Below, one piece after another: positions 35,347-44,374 of a DNA stretch of 64,000 bases. Position 1 is the first letter of the stretch; each line of letters opens with the position of its first letter. The notes beneath the pieces were generated by a model that was not told the origin of the DNA, did not search any database, and saw only the letters and a list, made by a program, of their open reading frames with translations. The translations under genes were made by a program, and so were the position numbers. Origin of the DNA: Acetobacter oryzoeni (GTDB lineage Bacteria; Pseudomonadota; Alphaproteobacteria; Acetobacterales; Acetobacteraceae); NCBI RefSeq assembly GCF_004014775.2, contig NZ_CP042808.1:2239001-2303000 (forward strand). The letters run 5' to 3'.

Positions 35347-36261
35347 TCATATCATTTTTTGACGCAAGAGCGCCCATTCTGCCTCTACGCTATCTGCAAC
35401 GCGCCGTGCCACAGCAGATAAAGGCCGTGCACGATCATGCGCCAGCGCCAACCGTAGAGGAGGAACATGTGCTCCTGCTAAGGGCGTAAAAGCCATGTCT
35501 CCACTCTGGACCTCATCCATCACATCCAGATAGCTGAGAATGGTGATACCCAAGCCTGCCTTCACCAAAGACTTTATCATCTGCACATTATTGGCTCCAG
35601 AAATCACATTCGGATTGACCATTGTGTCTGCTTCCAGTTTTGAAAAAACAGATGCGAGCGCCAATGGCTCTTCTGGCACAATAACCGGATATTCAGCGCA
35701 TATTGAGAACCGAGCAGAAGATTGCTGAGTGACTGGATGCTTGGGTAGGCTTACTACCCCTAACGGGAAAGAAAGCATGGAACGCACCTGCAGGTCTCGC
35801 AAATCTGCTGGATCTAACAGAAATGCCAAATCTCCCTCCCCTGCAAAAAGGCGTTCTCCCAACTCTGCATTGTCATGAATATGAATATTCAGAACAATTC
35901 CGGGGTATTGTTCTTTAAGGCGCGCAGCAATGCTGGGTAAAAATACGCGCGCCAAAGCCTCTGGGGCCAAAATATCTATGCGCCCACGGCGCATTCCCTT
36001 TAGATCATCAATCTGACGATTAAGGCTTTCAAAATCCTTCGCCCACCGGCTGGCATGCGCATAAAATAACTCTCCCACCGCAGTTAAACGCATGCCGGAA
36101 GAAAGGCGCTCAAATAGCGGTGTTTGGAGGGCCTGCTCACCTAACAAAATATGTCTATCAATGGCAGAAGCCGCAATATGCAGGTCTTCCGATGCTTTGC
36201 GGATAGAGCCATGCCGTGCCACAGCCAAAAAATAGATCAGAAAGCGCGAAAATGGGTTCAT
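35347..36261 (-). CDS. LysR-family transcriptional regulator
   Basis: A 304-residue regulator starting at ATG 36261 (MNPFSRFLIYFLAVA). The HTH covers residues about 4-62 (SIRKASEDLHIAASAIDRHILLGE), and the C-terminal effector domain starts near residue 90 with GRIDILAPEALARVFLPS. It is divergent from the Rieske oxygenase gene at 36382, the usual arrangement for a LysR activator and its target. The AIDRHI form of the recognition helix is seen in a subgroup that controls aromatic or amino-acid oxidation genes. The effector is unknown. Confidence 0.88.
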   Translation of the reverse strand: MNPFSRFLIYFLAVARHGSIRKASEDLHIAASAIDRHILLGEQALQTPLFERLSSGMRLTAVGELFYAHASRWAKDFESLNRQIDDLKGMRRGRIDILAPEALARVFLPSIAARLKEQYPGIVLNIHIHDNAELGERLFAGEGDLAFLLDPADLRDLQVRSMLSFPLGVVSLPKHPVTQQSSARFSICAEYPVIVPEEPLALASVFSKLEADTMVNPNVISGANNVQMIKSLVKAGLGITILSYLDVMDEVQSGDMAFTPLAGAHVPPLRLALAHDRARPLSAVARRVADSVEAEWALLRQKMI

Positions 36262-36381
36262 TTGTCTGTTCTCAGTTTGAGAATGCATACTGCATGAAAT
36301 AGATATATCCGATAATATGCGCTTGATGAAACACTGTCTCTTAAAGGAACGGGAAACCTTTCCCATTTAGGAGATTAAGCT

Positions 36382-37437
36382 GTGACACCACCAGCCTGCG
36401 CCCGCACCACCGATACCAAACTCCCCCGCGAGCTCAGTTTTGATGCTGATGACTGGCTTATTCTTGCCTCTTACTGGCACCCCATTGCCCTTGTGCGTGA
36501 ATTGGAAGACAAACCATTAGGTGTAACGCTGCTTGATACGCCGTTGGTTGTTTATCGGGCAGGTGAAGAAATTGTTGTCGCAGATGATCTGTGCCCTCAT
36601 CGTGGTGTGCCCCTCAGCATGGGCAAGGGTAACGGCCAAACAGTTGCCTGCGCCTATCACGGCTTCCAGTTTGGTCATCAAGGCCAGTGTGTGCGTGTTC
36701 CTGCCCACCCGGATAGCGCCATTCCTTCCCGCCTGAACTTACACAATTACCCTGCCGTAGAACGGTATGGCTTAATTTGGACGTGCCTGCGCCCACAGGC
36801 AGATGGAGATATCTCAATTCCATCCATGCCACATTGGGATGAAGCTGGTTTTCAACAAATCAACTGCCCTTGGATAGATATTGCCGGTTTTGCCGGACGG
36901 CAGGTTGAAGGCTTTATAGATGTTGCCCATTTTGCATTTGTGCATACAGAAACTTTTGCAGACCCGAACAACCCTGTTGTGCCAGCTTACATGCCCAAAA
37001 TGACACCATATGGGTTTGAAGCAGAATACCGTAGCTATGTAGGCAACTATCCTATTGGGCAATCAGAACGCGGACGGCCAGATTTTGAATGGCTTCGCCA
37101 TTTTCGGGTGCATGTTCCTTTTACCGCCACGCTGGAAATTCACTTTCCCGATAACGGTAGGCTGGTCATCATGAATGCGGCTTCTCCTGTTTCTGCCAAA
37201 AAAACACGTATGTTTGCCCCTATGTGCCGTAACTTTGATACCGATCTGCCTTTGCAGGATGTTTATGATTTCAATCTGAAAGTCTTTGAAGAAGACCGCG
37301 CCTTGGTAGAAGCCCAGAAACCCGAAAACCTGCCACTTGACCCTTCATTGGAAGTGCATGTGGTGGCAGACCGCAGTTCCATTGCCTATCGGCGCGCCTT
37401 ACGCAACATCGGCTTAAGCCAGTTTTTTACCGCCTAA
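36382..37437 (+). CDS. Rieske non-heme iron oxygenase, alpha subunit (VanA-like)
   Basis: A 351-residue ring-hydroxylating or demethylating oxygenase. The Rieske ligands are C71 and H73 (CPHRG) and C90 and H93 (CAYHG). The mononuclear iron site is DVAHFAFVH. It starts at GTG 36382 with a good AGGAG eight bases upstream. VanA-type vanillate demethylases and related oxygenases fit best. No ferredoxin reductase gene adjoins it, so its electron donor must come from elsewhere. Confidence 0.85.
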   Translation: MTPPACARTTDTKLPRELSFDADDWLILASYWHPIALVRELEDKPLGVTLLDTPLVVYRAGEEIVVADDLCPHRGVPLSMGKGNGQTVACAYHGFQFGHQGQCVRVPAHPDSAIPSRLNLHNYPAVERYGLIWTCLRPQADGDISIPSMPHWDEAGFQQINCPWIDIAGFAGRQVEGFIDVAHFAFVHTETFADPNNPVVPAYMPKMTPYGFEAEYRSYVGNYPIGQSERGRPDFEWLRHFRVHVPFTATLEIHFPDNGRLVIMNAASPVSAKKTRMFAPMCRNFDTDLPLQDVYDFNLKVFEEDRALVEAQKPENLPLDPSLEVHVVADRSSIAYRRALRNIGLSQFFTA

Positions 37438-37800
37438 AAAATTAAAAAATCATAGTTCCCCTTCTTACATGAAAGTTGTGCTGAGATTACTCAGCCACTT
37501 TCATGTGAGTTGAGAGAACCACATGACTCTTATCCAACACCCACACGTATTAAGAGCCTGCCCACCCGGCATTTCTAACATTCAAAATAAAAATATGGTC
37601 AAACTCCGTATCATTACATTCATGTAATTACATTGATATAACCCAGAATCTTCAACCTGAATATTCACCTTACGCAGTGCCTGCACCTAGAAAACTCAAG
37701 AAAAAGAGATATACCCTCTCTTCCCAAACGATATAAACACGCGTTACCTTACGTGAGTCTGCGCGTATATTCTTGATATAACACTATATATTTTATCAGG
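37438..37800. other. Intergenic gap with a two-part hairpin
   Basis: No gene is seen. ACATGAAAGT (37467-37476) pairs with ACTTTCATGT (37497-37506), and inside it GCTGAG (37480-37485) pairs with CTCAGC (37490-37495). The joined stem of 16 bp with a small internal bulge follows the oxygenase gene and may end its transcript, though it lacks a T-run. The right half is AT-rich and probably holds the dctA promoter. Confidence 0.55.
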
Positions 37801-39147
37801 ATGCACCACAGGCACAAAAACAAGAACAGAAAGTTTTTAGGCGTGCTTCCATCATCTGCTCCCCTTTCCAGTTCACACCAACGCTTCCTTTACCTTCAGG
37901 TTCTGGTAGCTGTGGGTGCAGGCATTGCCGTGGGTGCAATGTTTCCCTCTGTTGCCACTGCGCTTAAACCGCTGGGAGATGGGTTTGTTAAACTTATCAA
38001 AATGGTCATTGCACCTGTTATTTTTCTAACAGTGTGCACAGGCATTGCAGGCATGGCGGACCTTAAGCAAACAGGCCGCGTAGCAGGCAAAGCCATGCTA
38101 TATTTTTTGTGCTTTTCCACTTTGGCACTGGCTATTGGCATGCTTGTAGCCAACGTTCTGCAACCCGGTGCCGGGCTGCATATTCGCCCGGAAAGCCTTG
38201 ATACAAGTTCTGTTACACAGTTTGTAAGTGCTGCTGCACAACATCACTCCTTTTCAGATTTTTTGCTCCAAATCATTCCCTCCACCACCGCCGGTGCATT
38301 TACATCTGGTGAAATTTTACAGGTTCTGCTGGTTGCCATCCTGTTTGGCATCAGTCTGGCCAAAATGGGTAAGGCGGGTGAAACTGTCCTCAACCTGTTT
38401 TATAGTCTGACAGAATTGGTTTTTGGGGTTGTACGTCTGGTAATGTATCTGGCCCCTATTGGGGCTTTTGGTGCCATGGCCTTTACCGTTGGTAAATTTG
38501 GCCTGCATTCCATTCTGCACCTTCTTGCCTTGGTACTGACATTTTACCTCACTGCCATTCTGTTTGTAGGCGTTGTTTTGGGTATTGTGGCAAGGTTGGC
38601 TGGCTTTAGCATTCTGCGGCTGTTGGTCTTTTTAAAAGAAGAGCTGCTCATTGTGCTGGGCACGAGTTCTTCCGAATCTGCCCTACCCGGCCTGATTGCC
38701 AAATTGGAACGGGCTGGCTGTTCCCAAGGAATTGTAGGGCTGGTTGTGCCCATGGGCTATTCCTTTAATCTGGATGGTACCAACATTTACATGACACTTG
38801 CCGCACTGTTTATTGCGCAGGCTACTGATGTACACCTTAGCTTTCAAGAACAGCTTGCCCTGCTTCTGGTTGCCATGGTGAGTTCTAAAGGTGCTGCCGG
38901 TGTAACAGGGGCGGGCTTTATCACTCTGGCTGCCACTCTTTCTGTTGTGCCCAGTGTACCTGTCGGTGGTATGGCCCTTATTCTGGGGATTGACCGTTTT
39001 ATGTCTGAATGTCGTTCCCTCACCAATCTGGTTGGTAACGCTGTTGCTGCGATTGTTGTCTCTCGCTGGGAAAATGCGCTGGACGATGCGCAACTTCATG
39101 ACGCCTTACACACACGGCCACAAATTACAAAAGCACCATCAGCTTAA
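37801..39147 (+). CDS. dctA: C4-dicarboxylate:cation symporter DctA
   Basis: An inner-membrane importer of succinate, fumarate and malate (DAACS family). The 448-residue protein shows [19 protein letters not shown], the [14 protein letters not shown] serine-rich reentrant loop, [23 protein letters not shown] and [17 protein letters not shown]. The first 25 residues are polar and poorly conserved. A strong terminator follows. No dctBD or DcuSR-type sensor is adjacent. Confidence 0.93.
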   Translation: MHHRHKNKNRKFLGVLPSSAPLSSSHQRFLYLQVLVAVGAGIAVGAMFPSVATALKPLGDGFVKLIKMVIAPVIFLTVCTGIAGMADLKQTGRVAGKAMLYFLCFSTLALAIGMLVANVLQPGAGLHIRPESLDTSSVTQFVSAAAQHHSFSDFLLQIIPSTTAGAFTSGEILQVLLVAILFGISLAKMGKAGETVLNLFYSLTELVFGVVRLVMYLAPIGAFGAMAFTVGKFGLHSILHLLALVLTFYLTAILFVGVVLGIVARLAGFSILRLLVFLKEELLIVLGTSSSESALPGLIAKLERAGCSQGIVGLVVPMGYSFNLDGTNIYMTLAALFIAQATDVHLSFQEQLALLLVAMVSSKGAAGVTGAGFITLAATLSVVPSVPVGGMALILGIDRFMSECRSLTNLVGNAVAAIVVSRWENALDDAQLHDALHTRPQITKAPSA

Positions 39148-39156
39148 TTGTTATTT

Positions 39157-39197
39157 TCCGTAGAAAGCTCTCTGCTAGCTTTCTACGGATTTCCTGT
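39157..39197 (+). terminator. Terminator of dctA
   Basis: TCCGTAGAAAGCT (39157-39169) and AGCTTTCTACGGA (39177-39189) form a perfect 13-bp stem with a 7-nt loop, followed by TTTCCTG, 9 bp after the dctA stop. Confidence 0.82.
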
Positions 39198-39512
39198 ATG
39201 CGTGTTTTAGAATCATTCCTGTTGTAACAACATAACTTTGTAAACTTTTCCTTGAACATTCGTTATAACAGAAAAAATCTCTTGAATCTTTCTGTATGTA
39301 ATTTAATTACTATATTCCGTAACAATAAAAATAAAAACAAATGCGGAAACGAGAAAATGTTTGCAGAAATTACAAAATCTATTTTTTAAAGAGAAAGCTG
39401 CCAGTCACCTTTCTCTTTAGTCTCTGTATTTCTTTCCCCTTGCTTCAGAAATACGCCGTTGCTTCATGCGAACTGCATGCAATGGCCATTCTTGCGCCAT
39501 GAGGATCGGGCA
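39198..39512. other. Upstream region of the OprB porin with a leader hairpin
   Basis: AT-rich with no gene. TAAAGAGAAAG (39387-39397) and CTTTCTCTTTA (39409-39419) form a perfect 11-bp stem about 95 bp before the porin ATG; it could be an attenuator or mRNA-stabilising leader structure. Confidence 0.5.
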
Positions 39513-41105
39513 ATGCCCTCAACTTATATCATTTCTAATTCAGAACAAAAAATATCATGCTATCGGCAAGATTTTTTATCCATTGTCCGTGCAATCTATG
39601 TCGGAACAGTTCTTTTCTCATTGAATATTGCTTTTAACGCCACCACTGCACGCGCCCAGCAGAGTGAACCGACTAAATCTCTTGAGAGCCCCCAACTTTT
39701 TTCAAAACCTATTATCAACGCTGAAATACCCAAAAAACACAAGCGCCCAATAGCAGAAGAACGTCTGGACGCTCTGTTTGATACAGAAAGCCTTTCCTAC
39801 CTGCTAAACCACAATAATACAGCGTTACGTAGGCAGGATATCAGCGCTGGGTATTTTGTTGCCGAACAGGCTTTTGGCAATTTGGCCCCCGGCCTTAAAC
39901 CTTGGCGCGACAGGTTAAGTGAACACGGCTTTACCTTTGAGTTAACCTACAAAGGTGAAGGTATGGCCAATCTTGCTGGCGGCCTTTCAAAAGGTATGGA
40001 TTACACGCACGAAATACGTGCCAGCATGCTGTTTGATCTGGGCAAGTTAACAGGTTGGAATCCGCTACAGGGGTGGTACCTGCATGGTATTGTTATGAAC
40101 CGTGAAGGTAGGCAAGTCGGTTGGGATCATGTTGGAGAAAGAAACGTACTTCTTACAGAAGTATGGAGCATCCACGGGCCGGCCGCGGCTCGCCTGGCAG
40201 ATCTGTATCTGGAAAAATCTTTCCTCAATAACCGTATCAATATCAATGTTGGGCGCATTTCACTTACGCACACATATTCTACTTCTATTTTACTGTGCAC
40301 ATTCATGACCATGTGCTCTGCGCCCATGGCTATACGAGAACCGGCTGGTTGGAGTGTTTACCCCAAAACATCATGGGGAGGCACAGTACGCTTTCGGCCA
40401 ACGCATGATCTTATCCTGCGCACAGGCATTTATCGCATAGGCCCTAAAGCCCGCGATAACACAGGCTGGGCATGGGGCGATGAGCCTTATACGGGCATTC
40501 AAACTCCGGTTGAATTAACGTGGGAGCCGTTTTTTGGCACGCGTAAGCTTCCCGGTCATTACAAAATCGGCTTTGGCCACGATACCTCACCTTACCCTGA
40601 TATGGTTGGCACCATTCCGGCCGCTTTTGCGGGGTCTGTGCATCCACACAAACTCAAGCCGCGTGATACATTTTATATAGAGGCAGATCAGATGGTGTAT
40701 CGCAGCCATGGCGAACACCAAATGGCTGGCGGCTACGTGTTGGCAGGGTTTATTCATAACACGCCAAGTAACTCTACATTCTCAAACGAATTTTATGCTG
40801 GCGCTTCCCTTCTGGGCATTATTCCCCACCGGCCATTGGATCGTCTGGGCGTGATGTATTCCTATTACCAGCTCAGCCCCCGTCTGGCCTACGGGCAACG
40901 CATGCGGGAAGCCGCAGGCGTTCCGCTTGGCCCGTATATCAATGGACCACAAACGCATTCCGCTATTCTGGAAGCGTATTACGGCATTCCTGTCACACCG
41001 GGTTTGGTTATTACGCCGGAGTTTGAATATATGATGCGCCCCGGAGAAACCTCGGTTATTCCCAATGCTATTCTGGCGGGACTTAAGGTTATTGCTGCCC
41101 TGTAA
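39513..41105 (+). CDS. OprB-family carbohydrate-selective porin
   Basis: A 530-residue outer-membrane protein. From ATG 39513 (GAGGA seven bases upstream) there is an N-terminal hydrophobic segment (IVRAIYVGTVLFSLNIAF) with cleavage near ARAQ. The mature protein has GVTFELTYKGEGMANLAGG-like text (GFTFELTYKGEGMANLAGG), LEKSFLNNRININVGRI, SWGGTVRFRPTHDLILRTGIY and a C-terminal barrel strand ending in GLKVIAAL. It is the OprB pattern, passage of sugars and polyols. It lies 1 kb before the periplasmic dehydrogenase genes and may admit their substrate. Confidence 0.88.
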   Translation: MPSTYIISNSEQKISCYRQDFLSIVRAIYVGTVLFSLNIAFNATTARAQQSEPTKSLESPQLFSKPIINAEIPKKHKRPIAEERLDALFDTESLSYLLNHNNTALRRQDISAGYFVAEQAFGNLAPGLKPWRDRLSEHGFTFELTYKGEGMANLAGGLSKGMDYTHEIRASMLFDLGKLTGWNPLQGWYLHGIVMNREGRQVGWDHVGERNVLLTEVWSIHGPAAARLADLYLEKSFLNNRININVGRISLTHTYSTSILLCTFMTMCSAPMAIREPAGWSVYPKTSWGGTVRFRPTHDLILRTGIYRIGPKARDNTGWAWGDEPYTGIQTPVELTWEPFFGTRKLPGHYKIGFGHDTSPYPDMVGTIPAAFAGSVHPHKLKPRDTFYIEADQMVYRSHGEHQMAGGYVLAGFIHNTPSNSTFSNEFYAGASLLGIIPHRPLDRLGVMYSYYQLSPRLAYGQRMREAAGVPLGPYINGPQTHSAILEAYYGIPVTPGLVITPEFEYMMRPGETSVIPNAILAGLKVIAAL

Positions 41106-41194
41106 GGCAAAGCGAGGCGCAAAAACCTCTCACCTGCTCTGCTTTTCTCATACTGGCACCAAGTCCTCTTATTGCTAGAATAAATGCTTGAACA

Positions 41195-41420
41195 GATGGA
41201 TGGTGCTGCGCAAGCGGCTTAAAAGGGAATGCCGTGCACGGTTTTTGCCTCATATTGAAGCAGAAACTTATAGTCGGCAGCTGCTCCCGCAACTGTAAGG
41301 GGAGGTTGGACCTGCTGCCGATCGCGGCTAGCCACTGGCCGGTAATACGGCTGGGAAGGCAAAAGGTCTAACACACACCAGATCCCCAAGCCAGGAGACC
41401 TGCCTCCATCAGGCACATCA
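41195..41420 (+). ncRNA. Cobalamin riboswitch upstream of a DUF2147 gene
   Basis: Shows the conserved order of an adenosylcobalamin riboswitch: AAAGGGAATGCCGTGC-like start (41221-41237), GCTGCTCCCGCAACTGTAAG (41279-41298), GCCACTGGC and GGCTGGGAAGGC (about 41331-41360), and the B12-box GCCAGGAGACCTGCC (41390-41404). CCTGCC (41399-41404) could pair with GGCAGG (41445-41450) near the ribosome-binding site, suggesting translation control. The gene 44 bp downstream is not a known cobalamin function. Confidence 0.93.
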
Positions 41421-41463
41421 CACCGGGCGGGATGAACCGGTAGCGGCAGGACAAGGCAGCAAA

Positions 41464-41928
41464 ATGTACAAACATGCCTTTAGCTCATTTATAACAGCAC
41501 TGCTTCTTGCATGGGGCACCATACCTTCTCATGCTCATGCAGAAAACGCCTCCACACCAACCATAACAGGACAATGGATTACAGAAGACGGCAAAGGCGT
41601 ATTCGATATCCATAGCTGTGGCGATAAGATGTGCGGGAATCTTGTAGGGTTGAACCTAACGCAGGATGAAGAAGCTTCTAGCCGCAGAAAAACTGAATGT
41701 AACCTTCAAATGCTCAAAGGCTTCCACCCCATGGAAGACCGGCATGACCATTGGAAAGGCCACATTTTTGACCCTCAAAGCAAAAATACTTACGATGCCA
41801 TTGTATGGGTGGCGGAAGACGGCTCCCTGAAATTGCATGGTTTTTTAGGTTTGGAACTTTTTGGCAGAACAGATACGTGGCAGCCATTTCATGGCCATAT
41901 AGGTAATAACTGCCGCATTAACCCCTGA
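41464..41928 (+). CDS. Secreted DUF2147 protein under a cobalamin riboswitch
   Basis: A 154-residue exported protein. The signal peptide (FSSFITALLLAWGTIPSHAHA) is followed by a DUF2147 beta-barrel: GQWITEDGKGVFDIHSCGDKMCGNLVGL, FDPQSKNTYDAIVWV and LKLHGFLGLELFGRTDTW. Cys residues at HSCGDKMCG and NNCRINP may form disulfides. DUF2147 proteins are periplasmic and have no established function. The upstream riboswitch implies it is made when cobalamin is low, which is unexpected for this family. Confidence 0.85.
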   Translation: MYKHAFSSFITALLLAWGTIPSHAHAENASTPTITGQWITEDGKGVFDIHSCGDKMCGNLVGLNLTQDEEASSRRKTECNLQMLKGFHPMEDRHDHWKGHIFDPQSKNTYDAIVWVAEDGSLKLHGFLGLELFGRTDTWQPFHGHIGNNCRINP

Positions 41929-42091
41929 GCATACCTGCATCAACAGGGCATGAAATAGGTATTATGCCGTTATAACAGGTTGCAAGCTCAGGCCTTCTCT
42001 ATAAAACCATTCACAATTTGGCATTCAATATTTCTCCGCAATGTTTCATTCCGACAGGGCGGAGCCCGGCTTTGTAGGGAGAACCCGAAGA

Positions 42092-42715
42092 ATGAGACAA
42101 ACGCACAAGGGGCAACCTGTAGCGGAATGGTGTGCATCCCCTAACGCCATGCGCTTGAACAAGCTTTTACGTATGTCCCGGCGAGATGTGCTTTTAGGTG
42201 GTATTGGTCTTTCTGTTGCAGGCGCAACAGGTGCAGCCCTTGCGGCAGATACCGCTCCTGCCACCCCAAACAATGAAGATCTATCCCGCTTTATGCAGGT
42301 ATCCCAGCGCCTGACAGATAGAGAGACGTTAAACCCCCAGATTGGCGCGGCCCTGTACGCCAACATTGTGCAGGCCAATGCAGATCGGAAAGACAAACTT
42401 AACGCCTTACATACCCTGCTGGAGCGGGAAAAATTTACAACAGCATCAGCCTTTGCACATGCTGCAGAAAAATCTGATCCAAAGCTTAAAGATGTCATTC
42501 ACGAAATTCTAACCGGCTGGTACCGGGGCATTGCAGATGGCAAGGTGGTGGTTTACCGCTCTGCCCTGATGTTCGACATCACGAAGGATGCCGTTTACCC
42601 CAAAACCTACGCAACGGGCGGCCCATTCTACTGGACAAGCAAGCCACCAGAAGTTGCACGCCCCAAAGGGCACCCTGCACTTTCTGCTTCCGCCCTTGTT
42701 ATCGAACCGACCTGA
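42092..42715 (+). CDS. Small subunit of a membrane FAD-dependent sugar/polyol dehydrogenase
   Basis: A 207-residue subunit of the sorbitol/gluconate/fructose dehydrogenase small-subunit family. MSRRDVLLGGIGLSVAGATGAALAA is a Tat signal peptide. The mature part has LTDRETLNPQIGAALY, ILTGWYRGIADGKVVVYRSALMFD and GGPFYWTSKPP, as in SldS/GndS/FdhS. The subunit carries the FAD protein to the periplasm through Tat. ATG 42092 has AGGGAG upstream; ATG 42149 and 42173 are closer to the signal. It is the first gene of a small-large-cytochrome operon. Confidence 0.88.
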   Translation: MRQTHKGQPVAEWCASPNAMRLNKLLRMSRRDVLLGGIGLSVAGATGAALAADTAPATPNNEDLSRFMQVSQRLTDRETLNPQIGAALYANIVQANADRKDKLNALHTLLEREKFTTASAFAHAAEKSDPKLKDVIHEILTGWYRGIADGKVVVYRSALMFDITKDAVYPKTYATGGPFYWTSKPPEVARPKGHPALSASALVIEPT

Positions 42716-42736
42716 TCTTACGGGATACCCCGCCTT

Positions 42737-44374
42737 ATGCCCTCCGAAGAAAATCTTTCAGCCGACGTTGTGATCGTAGGATCAGGCGTTGCAGGCAGCT
42801 CTATTGCCAATGAACTGGCACGTGCCGGTATTTCCGTCATTGTGCTGGAAGCTGGCCCGCGCGTTGACCGCCAGCATTTTGTGGAAAACTTCCGCAATCT
42901 GGAAAACAAACCGTCCTACCAGGGGCCCTTCCCGGCCGTACCTTGGGCACGGCATCCGCCTGATCAGCAAACCCCGAACGATTACCTGCACACCACCGGC
43001 CCGAATGCCGAAGCCTATCAGCAGGTTTACCTGCGCATGATGGGCGGCACCACATGGCACTGGGCAGGTTGTGCCTGGCGCTATCTGCCATCAGACTTTG
43101 AACTGAAAACACGTTACGGTCAGGGCCGCGATTGGGCTTTGACATATGATGATCTGGAACCCTTTTACTATCAGGCAGAAGTCATAATGGGGGTTTGTGG
43201 GCCAGATCCTGCGGTGGAAGATCTTGGGTCCCCCCGCAAACAGCCTTATCCTATGGATGCGCTGCCCATTTCCTACGCTGCGCAGCAGTTCCGTAAGCTG
43301 ATTCAGGAAAAAACGCCGTGGCGCGTGGTGCATGAACCACAGGCCCGTAACACCCGCCCGTATGATAGCCGCCCAACATGTGAAGGGCATAATAACTGCA
43401 TGCCTATCTGCCCTATTGGGGCCATGTATAACGGCAGTTATTCTGTTTACCATGCAGAAGCCGCCGGGGCTAAGTTTATTCCCAACGCTGTAGTGTATAA
43501 GATTGAGCGAGACAGCGCGAACAAGCGCGTAACCGCCGTACATTACTTTGACCCCGACAAAGGGTCTCACCGCGTAACGGGCAAATATTTTGTTATTGCC
43601 GCGCACTGCATTGAAACAGCCAAACTGCTGCTGCTTTCTGCCGATGAGCAAAGCCCAGATGGTGTTGCCAACAGTTCCGGCCATGTAGGCCGCAACATGA
43701 TGGACCATACAGGCGTGCAGGTAACCTTTATCAGTGGTGACCAAGCCTTGTGGCCGGGCCGTGGACCGCTGGAAACGAACGTGATTGACAATTTCCGTGA
43801 TGGAAACTGGCGCACGGATCGTGGCGCCTATCTTGTACATATGGTGGATGATAACCAGGTAGATCTGGCCACCCAGCTGGCAATTTCCAAAGGTTACGTT
43901 GGCCGGGAACTGGAAGAACAAATCCGCTATCTGGCTTCGCACACAGTGCGCCTGTTCAGCCATAACGAAGCACTGCCAGACCCCAATAACCGCCTCACAC
44001 TCAGCAAGGATCATAAGGATATTCTGGGGATCCCGCACCCGGAAGTGTATTACAAGCTGCCCGAATATACCGTGCGCAGTTGTGAACACACGCGCTACGT
44101 TTTCCGTAACCTTATCAAGCTGATGCACGGCACGGATGAACAGTGGACACCGGGCTACTTCCCGCAGGATCATCCCGCAGGCAGCACCATTATGGGCACG
44201 GACCCCAAGGATTCCGTAGTGGATGGCCATTGCCGGACGCATGACCATGACAACCTGTTTATTGCCAGTTCCTCGGTTTTCTCAACCGTTGGCACCGGCA
44301 ACATCACCCTGACTGTAGCCGCCTTGGCGCTACGTGTTGCCGATACGCTGAAAAAAGAACTTGCTCATGCCTGA
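42737..44374 (+). CDS. GMC-family large subunit of a membrane sugar/polyol dehydrogenase
   Basis: The catalytic FAD subunit, 545 residues. The N-terminal FAD motif is VVIVGSGVAGSSIANELA at about residue 11. GGTTWHWAGCAWRYLP, PRKQPYPMDALP, NNCMPICPIGAMYNG (Cys cluster known to hold an Fe-S centre in relatives), VGRNMMDHTGVQ and GTGNITLTVAALALR follow. Gluconate 2-, 2-ketogluconate, sorbitol and fructose dehydrogenases share this layout. The small-large-cytochrome order matches gluconate and ketogluconate enzymes more than FdhSCL, but the substrate cannot be fixed from sequence reading. Confidence 0.9.
   Translation: MPSEENLSADVVIVGSGVAGSSIANELARAGISVIVLEAGPRVDRQHFVENFRNLENKPSYQGPFPAVPWARHPPDQQTPNDYLHTTGPNAEAYQQVYLRMMGGTTWHWAGCAWRYLPSDFELKTRYGQGRDWALTYDDLEPFYYQAEVIMGVCGPDPAVEDLGSPRKQPYPMDALPISYAAQQFRKLIQEKTPWRVVHEPQARNTRPYDSRPTCEGHNNCMPICPIGAMYNGSYSVYHAEAAGAKFIPNAVVYKIERDSANKRVTAVHYFDPDKGSHRVTGKYFVIAAHCIETAKLLLLSADEQSPDGVANSSGHVGRNMMDHTGVQVTFISGDQALWPGRGPLETNVIDNFRDGNWRTDRGAYLVHMVDDNQVDLATQLAISKGYVGRELEEQIRYLASHTVRLFSHNEALPDPNNRLTLSKDHKDILGIPHPEVYYKLPEYTVRSCEHTRYVFRNLIKLMHGTDEQWTPGYFPQDHPAGSTIMGTDPKDSVVDGHCRTHDHDNLFIASSSVFSTVGTGNITLTVAALALRVADTLKKELAHA

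Noticed and set aside
43091..44248. A long open frame (385 codons) antisense to the GMC dehydrogenase gene
   Set aside because: It lies wholly opposite a strongly conserved gene, has no recognisable domain, and reflects codon bias in the sense strand.
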